A DNA stretch of 64,000 nucleotides from Candidatus Poribacteria bacterium (GTDB lineage: Bacteria; Poribacteria; WGA-4E; WGA-3G). The notes under the pieces are model-generated. The model worked only from the letters and a program-made list of their open reading frames with translations. It ran no database searches and was not told the origin of the DNA. Where the stretch lies: NCBI GenBank assembly GCA_028821605.1, contig JAPPFM010000049.1:62001-126000 (forward strand), written 5' to 3'. Positions 9,126 through 18,033 of the stretch are shown piece by piece. Position 1 is the stretch's first letter. Each line of letters begins with the position of its first letter. The position numbers were made by a program, and so were the translations under genes.

Positions 9126-9154
9126 TTGTATACGCGATAGCGATGTGGCATAAT
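9126..9154 (+). promoter_or_regulatory. Candidate sigma-70-type promoter for the NT-HEPN pair
   Basis: TTGTAT (9126-9131) and CATAAT (9149-9154) are separated by 17 bases. The -10 box lies about 70 bases upstream of the first NT-HEPN start codon. This is seen by eye only. Confidence 0.35.
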
Positions 9155-9227
9155 TAGTGCTATATGTTTGCCGACGTTCGCGGGGCATTTCTGTTGTGGA
9201 CACGCTGAAATAGGAAAGGGGACGAGC

Positions 9228-9989
9228 ATGGTTACCCGTCAAGATATTCAAACGACATGTGATGACATCGTGCGCGAGTTCTCTCCGCTACAGATTACTC
9301 TTTTTGGTTCTTATGCGTATGGCACGCCGACGGAGTCCTCCGATGTTGATTTGCTGGTAGTCATGCCGGTGCCGAAATCGGAAACCCGCCAGCGAGAGAC
9401 AGAAATTCGGAAGCACCTCGCGCGTCCTTTCCGTCTACATGTGCTTGTGCATTCGCCTGAAGACCTGGCATACCGTCTTGTATATAACGATTGGTTTCTC
9501 CGAGAGATCACTGAAAAAGGCGAGGTGCTTTATGAAACTGCTAATTTTTTCTTGAAACCTGTAAAGAAGGAAAAACACGCGATGAATCCGTTGACAGAGG
9601 AATGGGTGGAGAAAGCTGAAGGCGATTATACTGTGGCACAACAATCCGAGCAAGGACAGAATCCGGTAAATGATGTTATCTGCTTCCTGGCTCAGCAGTG
9701 TGTTGAAAAGTATCTAAAGGCGTGGCTTCAAGAGGCGAACATCCCGTTTCCAAGGACCCACGATTTACAAGAGTTGTTGACCCTGATAGTCTCGGCTCTT
9801 CCTGCTTGGGATGCTTGGCGAGAAGATTTTTCAAAGTTGTCGGAACATGCGGTTGACCCACGCTATCCTGGGAAATTCGCGACCGCGGACGAAACCGCAC
9901 ACGCGATGCGTATCTGCAATGAAGTTCGACGGACTGTTCGCCAACAGCTGAAACTGCCACTTGATGGAACGAACGATAAGAAACACTAA
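9228..9989 (+). CDS. Nucleotidyltransferase-HEPN fusion protein, copy 1
   Basis: 253 aa from the ATG at 9228, chosen because the second copy starts at the equivalent MVTR and AGGAAAGGGG lies upstream. Residues ~1-110 are a minimal nucleotidyltransferase of the MNT/KNTase type: LFGSYAYGTPTESSDVDLLV gives GS-x10-DxD (S28, D39, D41). Residues ~119-245 are a HEPN domain (EKAEGDYTVAQQ, AQQCVEKYLKAWL, FPRTHDLQELL). In most systems these are two adjacent genes forming a toxin-antitoxin pair, with MNT modifying the HEPN RNase. Here they are fused, but an internal ATG at 9582 is preceded by GAAGGA and could still give a separate HEPN polypeptide. The second copy follows after 38 bases. Confidence 0.85.
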   Translation: MVTRQDIQTTCDDIVREFSPLQITLFGSYAYGTPTESSDVDLLVVMPVPKSETRQRETEIRKHLARPFRLHVLVHSPEDLAYRLVYNDWFLREITEKGEVLYETANFFLKPVKKEKHAMNPLTEEWVEKAEGDYTVAQQSEQGQNPVNDVICFLAQQCVEKYLKAWLQEANIPFPRTHDLQELLTLIVSALPAWDAWREDFSKLSEHAVDPRYPGKFATADETAHAMRICNEVRRTVRQQLKLPLDGTNDKKH

Positions 9990-10027
9990 CGACACTTCTA
10001 TCCCTGGAAACAGAAAAGGGTGCGATC

Positions 10028-10780
10028 ATGGTTACGCGAAAAGAGATTCAAGCGACATGTGATGACATCGTGCGCGAGTTCTCGCCACTACAGATTATTC
10101 TCTTTGGTTCTTATACGTATGGCACGCCGACGGAGTCCTCCGATGTTGATTTACTGGTTGTCATGCCGGTGCCGAAATCGGAAACCCGCCAGCGAGAGAT
10201 AGAAATTCGGAAGCGTCTCGCGCGTCCTTTTCGCCTGCATGTGCTTGTGCATTCGCCTGAAGACCTGGCATACCGTCTTGTATATAACGATTGGTTTCTC
10301 CGAGAGATCACTGAAAAAGGCGAGGTGCTTTATGAAACTGCTAATTTTTTCTTGAAACCTGTAAAGAAGGAAGAACGCGCGATGAATCCGTTGACAGAGG
10401 AATGGGTGGAGAAAGCTGAAGGTGATTACTCTGTGGCGCAGCAAGTGCTTCAAGGACAAAATCCAGTAAATGATGCTATCTGTTTCCACGCTCAGCAGTG
10501 TATTGAAAAGTATCTAAAGGCATGGCTTCAAGAGGCGAACATCCCGTTTCCAAGGACCCACGATTTACAAGAGTTATTGAATCTGATAGTCCCGGCTCTT
10601 CCTGCTTGGGATGCTTGGCGAGAAGATTTTTCAAAGTTGTCGGAACATGCGGTTGATCCGCGCTATCCTGGGAAATTCGCGACCACGGACGAAACAGCAC
10701 ACGCGATGCGTATCTGCAATGAAGTTCGGCGAGCCGTTCGCGAGGATCTAAAACTATCGCTTGATGTAACCGAAAACTAA
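10028..10780 (+). CDS. Nucleotidyltransferase-HEPN fusion protein, copy 2
   Basis: 250 aa and nearly identical to the preceding gene in protein and DNA, so the tandem duplication is recent. It has the same NT motif (GSYTYGTPTESSDVDLLV) and HEPN core (HAQQCIEKYLKAWL, FPRTHDLQELL). Differences cluster at the start of the HEPN domain (QQVLQGQNPVNDAICFH here, QQSEQGQNPVNDVICFL in copy 1) and at the extreme C-terminus. AAAAGGG lies before the ATG. An internal ATG at 10382 again follows a GGAAG-type ribosome site. The HEPN type lacks an obvious RX4-6H RNase motif, so RNase activity is uncertain. Roles in toxin-antitoxin control or defence are known for the family and inferred here. Confidence 0.85.
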   Translation: MVTRKEIQATCDDIVREFSPLQIILFGSYTYGTPTESSDVDLLVVMPVPKSETRQREIEIRKRLARPFRLHVLVHSPEDLAYRLVYNDWFLREITEKGEVLYETANFFLKPVKKEERAMNPLTEEWVEKAEGDYSVAQQVLQGQNPVNDAICFHAQQCIEKYLKAWLQEANIPFPRTHDLQELLNLIVPALPAWDAWREDFSKLSEHAVDPRYPGKFATTDETAHAMRICNEVRRAVREDLKLSLDVTEN

Positions 10781-10818
10781 GGAAGCTTCGGCTTTGTTCG
10801 TAGTTGTAGAGGAAAACA

Positions 10819-11793
10819 CTATACCGTTAAGGAGAGGAACAGTTCCTCCAAAGACATTTCAGTTGTGTGCATTTCAAGCAGCCGCCATCCACGTCCAACA
10901 ATGGTCTCTGCAACATCTGCGCGAATGTCGGTTGCCAGCGTATAGTGAAGATGGAAGGTGGTCGAGGCATCTGTACTTGCAGAGCGTTGCTCAACTTCAA
11001 TCACGTTCTCGATGTCCTTAAGTGCTGCCGATATATCCTCTGCTGGCGCACCTGCTACCTCAAGTGCGAGAATTGAGGAGGCGAGTTGTAAATCCTCTGT
11101 ACTGTTGTCAGACGCATCGCTTTGTCTGGATACAGCACGCCCATCTTTCAACTGGACATCCCCAGTAATTTCGCCCCTGCTGATAATAATCAACCGTTCA
11201 CATGTAAGACTGGCTTCGGGTAAAATGTGGGTGCTGAACAGAATCGTCCGTTCCTTGCCGAGTGCCTTGATTAATTCTCGGATTTCGACAATTTGCCGCG
11301 GATCCAATCCAGAGGTGGGTTCATCGAGGATTAAAACGTCTGGCTCATGGATAAGTGCTTGTGCTAAACCGACTCGCTGGCGGAAACCACGAGACAATTG
11401 CCCGATGATCTGATGTCGGCGTTCGGTGAGTCCACACGCCTCAATGGCGTTATCCAGCTGCGCTTTGATACTGCCGCGCGGCACGCTGCGGATTTTTGCC
11501 ATATAGGTCAGATACTTCGTCACTGTCATTTCTGGATAAAGTGGGACGTTTTCGGGGAGGTATCCGATGCGTTTCCGAACCTCTCGTGACGCTTTGAAAA
11601 CATCGTATCCAGCGATGGTAACGCGTCCGCTACTTGCAGGCATAAAACAGGTGAGGATCCGCATCGTTGTTGTTTTCCCTGCACCGTTGGGACCGAGGAA
11701 ACCAACGATTTGTCCCTTGTCTACCTGAAACGAGATGTCCCTGAGTGCTTGGAAAGGACCATAGTTTTTTGTGATATTTTGGACTTCAATCAT
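10819..11793 (-). CDS. ABC transporter ATP-binding protein (GldA/CcmA-like)
   Basis: 324 aa. ATPase domain with Walker A GPNGAGKTT (~35-43), Q-loop YLPENVPLY, signature LSRGFRQR, Walker B VLILDEPTSGLDP and H-loop STH. A C-terminal extension of ~110 residues resembles the DUF4162-type tail of GldA- and NatA-like export ATPases. These work with a separate membrane permease, but none is adjacent here: the neighbours are the NT-HEPN gene and a phosphoesterase. It is either an orphan subunit or serves a distant permease. No Shine-Dalgarno is visible before the ATG; the upstream DNA is a repeat of the AACTGATAACTGA type. Confidence 0.9.
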   Translation of the reverse strand: MIEVQNITKNYGPFQALRDISFQVDKGQIVGFLGPNGAGKTTTMRILTCFMPASSGRVTIAGYDVFKASREVRKRIGYLPENVPLYPEMTVTKYLTYMAKIRSVPRGSIKAQLDNAIEACGLTERRHQIIGQLSRGFRQRVGLAQALIHEPDVLILDEPTSGLDPRQIVEIRELIKALGKERTILFSTHILPEASLTCERLIIISRGEITGDVQLKDGRAVSRQSDASDNSTEDLQLASSILALEVAGAPAEDISAALKDIENVIEVEQRSASTDASTTFHLHYTLATDIRADVAETIVGRGWRLLEMHTTEMSLEELFLSLTV

Positions 11794-11800
11794 TTTAATA

Positions 11801-11937
11801 GTTGTCAGTTGCCAGTTACCGGTTATCAGTTAAAGAGATATCTGATAATGCCAAAGTCTTCCGATAAATTCCGAACTGATTGCCTCATTTTCAAGATTGT
11901 GCTATTCTTATCAAGTGCGAGACTGATAACTGAAACG
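11801..11937. repeat. Imperfect GTTATCAGTT/AACTGATAAC inverted repeat
   Basis: GTTGTCAGTTGCCAGTTACC and GGTTATCAGTT (11801-11831) are answered by GACTGATAACTGAAA (11921-11935) in inverted orientation. The same motif recurs near 29118, 56264 and 58289, so it is a dispersed family. It fills the space between the ABC ATPase and the phosphoesterase gene. Confidence 0.45.
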
Positions 11938-11961
11938 TGCGAAGTCCGCGCCTGATAATTA

Positions 11962-12849
11962 CTAACAAGATTGGGGGTTCCGCGGAATGCTGAAATTTAA
12001 ATCCCGATCTCTGCCCAACAAATATGGGTTGTTGTCTGGTTGAACTGCCTCCGATTCAGCGCGGACATCCGGTAGGTCAACAGTCACGGAATTCACCTCA
12101 ACTCTATCTGGGTAAACTAACACTTGCTTCCACATCATCGGATAACAGATAACGCCGGAAGAGACGATACATAACATGCCTTGTTCTCTGAAAACGCGGT
12201 TGAGATGCAGATGTCCACAAAAGAACGCTAAAATCTGTTTATCAAAAGGAGAGACGATTTCGAGGACCTCCGCGGAGTTAGCGACTCGTGAACCGATCCC
12301 TTGAAACTCAACACTCGGAAAAGGGAGTTGATGCGAAAAGATGAAAACTTCCTGCTCGTAATCTCGTGCTCTTTTTAATTCGCGCTCCGCCCATGCCAAC
12401 TGGTTGGTGCTGATATACCCGTGTGTGAGGTCTTCCGGTACCTCCTGTGAATCAAGGAGAATAAATCGGATGTTTTCATGCACAAAACTGATGGAGCCCA
12501 TGCTGTTGGTGCTGAAGCGTGCCAAGAAGGCATCTTTGGAACCTGTCTCCGGATGTAAATCGTGATTACCCGGGATGTAATAACAGGGGGCATTCATGCG
12601 TTGTCCGAGTTGTTGCGCGCCGTCAAGCGTGGCTTCGTATTCTTCAGCAGACATGTCGAAACTCTTACCGCCACACACGATATCTCCGCCATGAACCACA
12701 AAGTTGGGTTCAAAGGTGTTCAGTTGTTCAACCAACTTTTCATAGAGTGCGAGACTGTTTTTTTGTTGCTGAAGTCCACCTGCGAAGTTTCTTGGCGCGT
12801 TTAAATACAGATGTGTGTCCGTAATAAAGGCAAATTTAAAAAGTATCAT
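11962..12849 (-). CDS. Calcineurin-like metallophosphoesterase
   Basis: 295 aa. The five metal-binding blocks are in order: ITDTHL (DxH, residues ~9-13), VVHGGDIV, YYIPGNHDLH, FIFSHQLPF and FCGHLHLNR. These enzymes use a dinuclear metal centre to hydrolyse phosphoesters; CpdA-like 3',5'-cAMP phosphodiesterases and acid-phosphatase-like members share this size and order. The substrate cannot be decided. There is no signal peptide, so it is cytoplasmic. It has a weak ribosome site and stands alone on the minus strand. Confidence 0.88.
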   Translation of the reverse strand: MILFKFAFITDTHLYLNAPRNFAGGLQQQKNSLALYEKLVEQLNTFEPNFVVHGGDIVCGGKSFDMSAEEYEATLDGAQQLGQRMNAPCYYIPGNHDLHPETGSKDAFLARFSTNSMGSISFVHENIRFILLDSQEVPEDLTHGYISTNQLAWAERELKRARDYEQEVFIFSHQLPFPSVEFQGIGSRVANSAEVLEIVSPFDKQILAFFCGHLHLNRVFREQGMLCIVSSGVICYPMMWKQVLVYPDRVEVNSVTVDLPDVRAESEAVQPDNNPYLLGRDRDLNFSIPRNPQSC

Positions 12850-12940
12850 GGCATATCTCGTTTTTCAGCGAGGATCCCGATTTCACTAACAGAGGTTTCT
12901 TAACAGACAAAGTTTCTTACGGAAATCCGCAGAAATCCGC

Positions 12941-12960
12941 AGAAACACCCCAAGCAAAAC
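12941..12960 (+). repeat. Dispersed GAAACACCCCAAGCAAAAC block
   Basis: The same block occurs inside MITE-like element A (6946-6962) and, inverted, at 60478-60494. It lies in a 161-base intergenic stretch that otherwise contains a short CCGCAGAAAT direct repeat. No gene is evident here. Confidence 0.4.
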
Positions 12961-13010
12961 ACACTAAGCAAACGCCTTTACCAACAGCACACCGACTGAG
13001 ATGATTAAAA

Positions 13011-13754
13011 TCAAGAATGCACACGTTTGGATAGAATTGCAACATAAGTTGGTGTATTGGCTGCGTCTATATAGCGTTCAACCTGCCACTTTGTGTCATC
13101 AAGGATGTCCTCTATCTCGGCTTTTGAAACAAACAGATAATCAAACCACGGCGTGGTATATTGCCGGTAACGGATTCGCAGGCGCAGTTGTCCACTCATG
13201 CGTCCCCGATCCCGGTTAAATTGATGATAGGCTAAATGAACCGGTTCCGTCGTTTGATATGGATCCATTGTTTCGGCGATAATTTTCGCGGTATCTGTTG
13301 TCATAGCCGCGAAACGTTTCAATAACCACTTTGCTCTTTTATAGTTTCCAACGAGTCCGAAATTATGTCCCATCATGAGAATTGTGTCAAATGTACCCAT
13401 CTTGGAACTTAACTGCGTGATTGGGCTGATAAGAGCATTTTTGAGTCCACGACTTTTACAGGTCTGAATGGCTAATGGTGAGATGTCCGTTCCTAAAACA
13501 TCGTGCCCCTGTTCTTGTAAATAGAGGCAGTGCCGTCCTGCACCACAGCCAATATCTAAAACGCGTCCGGTAGCATCCACCATAGCGAGTTTTTGGTGTT
13601 CAGCCCAATCCGCATATTCAGCGAAATAGTTAAGGGGTCCCAGACGGCTTGTATCGATAAATCTATCTTCTCTCTCCACAATTTCGACGTTTTCTCGACC
13701 GTTATGATAATCTGAAAGGAGGTGCCCGTAGGCATCTTGGTTGTCGGTTAGCAC
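13011..13754 (-). CDS. Class I SAM-dependent methyltransferase
   Basis: 247 aa from a GTG at 13754. This start lies one base after the stop of the sulfatase gene and has AAGGA 8 bases upstream, so it is preferred over an ATG 69 bases further up inside the sulfatase gene. Motif I is VLDIGCGAGRH (SAM-binding Gly loop), motif II DVLGTDISP, and FDTILMMGHNFGLV fits motif IV. The C-terminal half (GQLRLRIRYRQYTTPWFDYLFVS) is typical of small-molecule methyltransferases. It is translationally coupled to the sulfatase upstream. The substrate is unknown, and nothing links the two activities beyond co-transcription. Confidence 0.85.
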   Translation of the reverse strand: MLTDNQDAYGHLLSDYHNGRENVEIVEREDRFIDTSRLGPLNYFAEYADWAEHQKLAMVDATGRVLDIGCGAGRHCLYLQEQGHDVLGTDISPLAIQTCKSRGLKNALISPITQLSSKMGTFDTILMMGHNFGLVGNYKRAKWLLKRFAAMTTDTAKIIAETMDPYQTTEPVHLAYHQFNRDRGRMSGQLRLRIRYRQYTTPWFDYLFVSKAEIEDILDDTKWQVERYIDAANTPTYVAILSKRVHS

Positions 13755-13755
13755 T

Positions 13756-15108
13756 TTATGATTCCTTGACGTAGCTGGTTGTCCCGTTCGGATTGACCCA
13801 TTTGGTTTCCCAATGCGTTTCAATGCCTTCGCGCCATGCCTGTGCTGACTCTGTGAGTTCGGTGGTAAGTTCCGGGTGATCGTCTTTCAGATTTCTCGTT
13901 TCACCCATATCGGTTTCGAGATCCGCCAGATGCACATCGTCTTCGGGAGGTGCCCCTTCTACCAATTGACCGTTGAGTACCAATTTCCAATTGCCGCGAC
14001 GCACGGCAGTTTGCTTGCCCATCTCCCAGTAGATTTTGCTGTGCGGTGTAGACTCACCATTTGTCACCATCGGTAGAACATCGAGTCCGTCAAGTTCGTA
14101 TTCGGAAGTATCTCCACCTGCTGCAGCGAGGAAAGTTGGGAATACATCCATTGCTGCGCCGACTTCATCAATTACCTGACCTGCGGGGATTCGCTGGGGC
14201 CAATTCATAATTCCGGGTGAACGGATACCGCCTTCGTAGAGGCTGAATTTATGTCCTTTCAGTTTACCGGCGGTGCCGCCGTAGTAGGGGTCTTGTGTAC
14301 CGTCTAACCAATTTCGGGTTTCGCGTGAGGGACCGTTGTCACTCTGGAAATAGGAAAAGGTGTTTTCTGCGAGTCCGAGTCGCTCTAATTCGGCAAAAAT
14401 TTCGCCAACGCTATCGTCAACTGCACTGAGCATCGCTGCCATAATTTGTCTATCCCAAGGCAAATTCGGGAACCGATCCACGTATTTTTGCGGTGCGTGC
14501 ATCGGGTAGTGCGGTGCGTTGTAAGGGACATAGAGGAAAAAAGGTTTGCCGAGTTCAACCGACTTTCGGATATATCGGATAGCATATTCGGTGATGAGTT
14601 CCGTAAAATACTCACCGTTTCGGTATATCTCTTCACCGTTTTCCCAAAGGTCGTGTGTTTGGTCGATGCCAGGCTGTCCTAAAGCCCAGTAGAAGATATG
14701 CGAAAAGAAGTCGATGCACCCTGCCATGAATCCGAACCAGTCGTCGAACCCGTGGTGTTCCGGACGTGAACCCTCGGCGAGTCCTAAATGCCACTTTCCA
14801 GACATTGCCGTGTAGTAGCCGCGTTCCTTAAGTGCCGTCGCAAGTGAAGGAACGGAGGGTGGTAGTCCTGTGGCGGTCCGATGTCCTGCTAAAATCGAGC
14901 GAACTCCAGCGTGACATGGGTATCGTCCTGTCAATAGGGACGCGCGCGACGGGGAGCAGACGGGTGAATTTGAGTACCAATCTGTGAAGCGGGCACCCTC
15001 AGCTGCCATTCTGTCGAGGTGTGGTGTTTTGAAGTCCGTCGCACCCATGCAGGATAGGTCGCCGTATCCTTGGTCGTCCGTTAGAAAGATAATGAAATTA
15101 GGTTGCAT
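13756..15108 (-). CDS. Sulfatase (formylglycine-dependent)
   Basis: 450 aa. The sulfatase signature CSPSRASLLTGR starts at C51, which would be converted to formylglycine. The metal-binding LTDDQGYGD is at 9-17 and GKWHLG at ~106-111; YVPYNAPHYPMH and FQSDNGPS complete the active site. Family members hydrolyse sulfate esters of polysaccharides or steroids. No signal peptide is visible, so it is cytoplasmic as written. Cys-type sulfatases need a formylglycine-generating enzyme; an FGE-like domain is encoded at 22297. Sulfatases are abundant in poribacterial genomes, where host sponge matrix sulfates are the suggested target (inference). AGAGGA lies close before the ATG. Confidence 0.93.
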   Translation of the reverse strand: MQPNFIIFLTDDQGYGDLSCMGATDFKTPHLDRMAAEGARFTDWYSNSPVCSPSRASLLTGRYPCHAGVRSILAGHRTATGLPPSVPSLATALKERGYYTAMSGKWHLGLAEGSRPEHHGFDDWFGFMAGCIDFFSHIFYWALGQPGIDQTHDLWENGEEIYRNGEYFTELITEYAIRYIRKSVELGKPFFLYVPYNAPHYPMHAPQKYVDRFPNLPWDRQIMAAMLSAVDDSVGEIFAELERLGLAENTFSYFQSDNGPSRETRNWLDGTQDPYYGGTAGKLKGHKFSLYEGGIRSPGIMNWPQRIPAGQVIDEVGAAMDVFPTFLAAAGGDTSEYELDGLDVLPMVTNGESTPHSKIYWEMGKQTAVRRGNWKLVLNGQLVEGAPPEDDVHLADLETDMGETRNLKDDHPELTTELTESAQAWREGIETHWETKWVNPNGTTSYVKES

Positions 15109-15163
15109 TTTTCCTCTTTTTTCGTTGTATAATGTCCTTTTTCATGAAAATCTGAATAAAAAA

Positions 15164-16702
15164 TTACTCTTTCCAGAAACTTCGATCTAAACTCCGGTAT
15201 TGTATGGCTTCAGAGACATGCATCGCCTCTATATTCGGGTTTCGATCCAAGTCTGCAATGGTGCGTGCTACCTTCAAAATCCGGTCATAGGCGCGGGCAC
15301 TCAGCCCTAATTGATTAATCGCAACCCGAAGCAGATCTTGTGCTTGGTCGTCAACTTTGCAGTATTCTCGTATCTGCTTCGATTCCATGTTTGCATTGGC
15401 GTGTATTGTTGTTCCAGCGAAGCGTTGGTGTTGGACTTGACGTGCTGCCTCAACGCGTTCTTGGACGTGTGCCGAGGTTTCACCCGTTGTCTCGGCGGCG
15501 AGTTCCGCATGTTTCACCGCTGGGACTTCCACCTGGATGTCGATTCTATCCAATAGTGGACCAGAGATACGGGAAACATAGTTCTGAATCTGGTTGGGTG
15601 CGCACTTACAGTCTCGACTTGGGTCGCTGAAAAATCCACAGGGACAAGGATTCATGGCAGCAACGAGCATGAAGTTTGCGGGATAAGTGAGCGATGCTGA
15701 TGCACGGGAGATGGTCACTTGCCGATCCTCAAGTGGTTGTCGCATGACTTCAAGAACGTTTCGTCGGAATTCGGGGAGTTCATCTAAAAAAAGCACACCG
15801 TTATGTGCAAGGCTCACTTCACCGGGTCGTGGTATCTTTCCACCGCCGATTAAGCCTGCGTCTGAAATCGTGTGATGTGGTGAGCGATATGGACGCGTCA
15901 CGACCAAAGGGGTGTCGCTTGGGAGAATGCCGATAGTGCTTTGGATCTTCGTCGTTTCTAAGGATTCGTCTATAGAGAGTCTCGGCAGGATTGATGGAAT
16001 CCGCTTCGCAACCATGGTCTTTCCCGAACCGGGCGGTCCGATCATGATAAGATTATGCCCACCTGCAGCGGCAACTTCAATCGCGCGCTTAACGTGTTCT
16101 TGCCCTTTCACATCGAGTAGATCAAGGAGCGGTTCTGAGGCTTCGGTGTCCTCGTCAGTATTGAGCGTGTGTGGTTCTGGTACTATTTCCTTCTCCGAAT
16201 TGAGGAACGCTGCAGCCTCTGACAAACTCGCAACCGGATAGACGTTCACATCTTCAACAATCGCCGCCTCTCTCGCGTTTTCAGCAGGTAAAATGAGATT
16301 TTGAATGTTGTTCTCTTTTGCAGTGATGGCTATAGGGAGTCCACCGGGTATACCGCGGATGCTTCCGTCGAGTGCGAGTTCGCCCAGAATCATGGTATTC
16401 TCAAGACTTTCCAGGCTTACTTGATTTGTAGCCGCCATAACGCCGATTGCGATGGGAAGATCAAACGCTGAGCCCGCTTTTCGGATGTCAGCAGGTGCTA
16501 AGTTTGCCGTGATACGGGTTGGAGGGAAGTAGAAACCGGAGTTCTTGATGGCTGCAGTAACCCGGTCCCGACTCTCTTTGATCGCACTGTCCGGTAAGCC
16601 AACTGTGCTGAAGTACGGCATTCCACCGGCGACATCTACCTCGACTTTCACTATATAGGCATCAATTCCCAACATCGCACTGCTTAGTACCGTTGCGAGC
16701 AT
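15164..16702 (-). CDS. YifB/ComM family Mg-chelatase-like AAA+ ATPase
   Basis: 512 aa from the ATG at 16702 ([16 protein letters not shown]), with GGAAGGAA 8 bases upstream; an in-frame TTG 18 bases earlier is rejected. An N-terminal ~200-residue Lon-protease-like ChlI domain ([32 protein letters not shown]) precedes an AAA+ core with Walker [14 protein letters not shown], Walker [11 protein letters not shown] and a [15 protein letters not shown] zinc-like loop. The C-terminal helical bundle ([15 protein letters not shown]) is typical. In other bacteria ComM is a branch-migration helicase acting in natural transformation. Length and order are normal for the family. Confidence 0.95.
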   Translation of the reverse strand: MLATVLSSAMLGIDAYIVKVEVDVAGGMPYFSTVGLPDSAIKESRDRVTAAIKNSGFYFPPTRITANLAPADIRKAGSAFDLPIAIGVMAATNQVSLESLENTMILGELALDGSIRGIPGGLPIAITAKENNIQNLILPAENAREAAIVEDVNVYPVASLSEAAAFLNSEKEIVPEPHTLNTDEDTEASEPLLDLLDVKGQEHVKRAIEVAAAGGHNLIMIGPPGSGKTMVAKRIPSILPRLSIDESLETTKIQSTIGILPSDTPLVVTRPYRSPHHTISDAGLIGGGKIPRPGEVSLAHNGVLFLDELPEFRRNVLEVMRQPLEDRQVTISRASASLTYPANFMLVAAMNPCPCGFFSDPSRDCKCAPNQIQNYVSRISGPLLDRIDIQVEVPAVKHAELAAETTGETSAHVQERVEAARQVQHQRFAGTTIHANANMESKQIREYCKVDDQAQDLLRVAINQLGLSARAYDRILKVARTIADLDRNPNIEAMHVSEAIQYRSLDRSFWKE

Positions 16703-16729
16703 ACATCTATTTCCTTCCAACTGGTGTTA

Positions 16730-16839
16730 ATTTATAGTAAAGTTTAGAATTAATTAGACACTGTAAACGGTGTGTTGCAGGCACCCACAAGGGGTGCCCC
16801 TACAAGATGTCTCTTTATTTATAGATTTCACTATAAAAT
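16730..16839. repeat. MITE-like element C
   Basis: AATTTATAGTAAAGTTTA at the left and TATAGATTTCACTATAAAAT at the right form imperfect inverted ends related to the elements at 6888 and 7119. The interior carries a GGCACCCacaaGGGGTGCC hairpin (about 16780-16798), a short repeat widespread in such genomes. It sits between the yifB promoter side and the K+ channel gene's stop. Confidence 0.5.
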
Positions 16840-16943
16840 GTTTTTTATAAGTGTGCTCTTTATGTAGGTGAGGTTCAAACCTCATCCAGTAAATCTTAAC
16901 ACTATTATATCACTGACAAAGCCAATAGGTCAACGCTTTTCCA

Positions 16944-17963
16944 CTAACCTAAATCGCCAGTAAGTTTATGTAATGTGTGTAGTTGTTTTTGGTTGGCTAT
17001 GACTAACAAGGCATCACCGGCTACCATTTTCTTATCTCCGGGCGGATTATAGAGAAACGCGCCGTCGCTATCTTGGATTGCGACGACAACCAACCCAGTT
17101 TGCTCTTGAATACTCGCGGCTTTAAGAGAAATCCCATCTAACGGAGAATCTTTTTGGATGATGGATTCAGTAAATTGTGCACCCTGTCGATTTTGGGTCA
17201 TACTTTCCAAAAACCCTACGAGTTGTGGTTGAAGTATGCCAGATGCAAGGCGGAGCCCACCAATGTGATCGGGTAGGACGACTTCATCTGCCCCGGCGGT
17301 GATGAGTTTTCCGGGGGAATTGTCTTCAACGGCTTTAGATGCTATCTTTAAACGTGGATTCAATTTTCTTGCAGAGATCACCACAAAAAGATTGTCTTGA
17401 TCGCGGCTAAGACATGTAACAAGTCCTTGGGCGCGCTCAATGCCTGCCCGTATGAGTAATTCATCATCGGTTGCATCACCTTGAAGGTACAGAAAATCTC
17501 GTGTATCAGAGAGGTGGATAAGTCTTTCTTCCTCGACTTCAATACCGACGAAATCTACTTCTGCCTTCAGCATTTCGTCAAGGACATGCACACCGGTATC
17601 ACCAAGTCCACAAACAATATAATGGTTTAATAATTTATCGACAGTTCGAATCATTTTTTGTTGTCGGAAAAAACTTTGTAGTTGTCCTTCGATTAAAAAT
17701 GCGGTAGCGATCGTAACACTATAGGTGAACACTCCAAACCCGCCGATGAGCAGAAACAGGGTGAAGACTCGTCCTTCATCACTCATTCCCATGTTCTCAT
17801 AACCGACAGTCGTTAGGGTAATGACAGTCATGTAGATCGCGTCAAGAAGTTGCCATTCCCCTTGCGGGTTATCCCTTTCGAGGAATAGGTAACCAACGGT
17901 TCCGGTTACGATCAAGCTCACGAGCAGTATAGGGGCAATTAGGATCTTGCGTTGATAATTCAT
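16944..17963 (-). CDS. Two-TM potassium channel with RCK (TrkA-N/C) domains
   Basis: 339 aa. Transmembrane helices lie at ~8-28 and ~66-92, and between them is a pore loop with the filter TLTTVGYE (49-56). The canonical filter is TVGYGD; here the second Gly is replaced by Glu, so selectivity may differ. A Rossmann RCK-N domain follows (IVCGLGDTGVHVLDEM, then GDATDDELLIRAGIERA) and a TrkA-C domain (~255-335). It is MthK/Kch-like: the cytoplasmic ring senses a ligand and gates K+ flow across the inner membrane. It stands between unrelated genes. An AGGAGA lies unusually close to the ATG. Confidence 0.88.
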   Translation of the reverse strand: MNYQRKILIAPILLVSLIVTGTVGYLFLERDNPQGEWQLLDAIYMTVITLTTVGYENMGMSDEGRVFTLFLLIGGFGVFTYSVTIATAFLIEGQLQSFFRQQKMIRTVDKLLNHYIVCGLGDTGVHVLDEMLKAEVDFVGIEVEEERLIHLSDTRDFLYLQGDATDDELLIRAGIERAQGLVTCLSRDQDNLFVVISARKLNPRLKIASKAVEDNSPGKLITAGADEVVLPDHIGGLRLASGILQPQLVGFLESMTQNRQGAQFTESIIQKDSPLDGISLKAASIQEQTGLVVVAIQDSDGAFLYNPPGDKKMVAGDALLVIANQKQLHTLHKLTGDLG

Positions 17964-18033
17964 TCTCCTATCTCATAGATACATTTGGCATTTCCAGAGT
18001 ACAACTACGAAAAATTCCTATATTCTTTTTCGT

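Noticed and set aside
10783-10800. AAGC-TTCG-GCTT hairpin after the second NT-HEPN gene as terminator
   Set aside because: The stem is only four pairs and no T-run follows.
13755-13823. ATG start of the methyltransferase inside the sulfatase gene
   Set aside because: The GTG at 13754 has a ribosome site and adjoins the sulfatase stop; the extra 23 residues are not typical of the fold.
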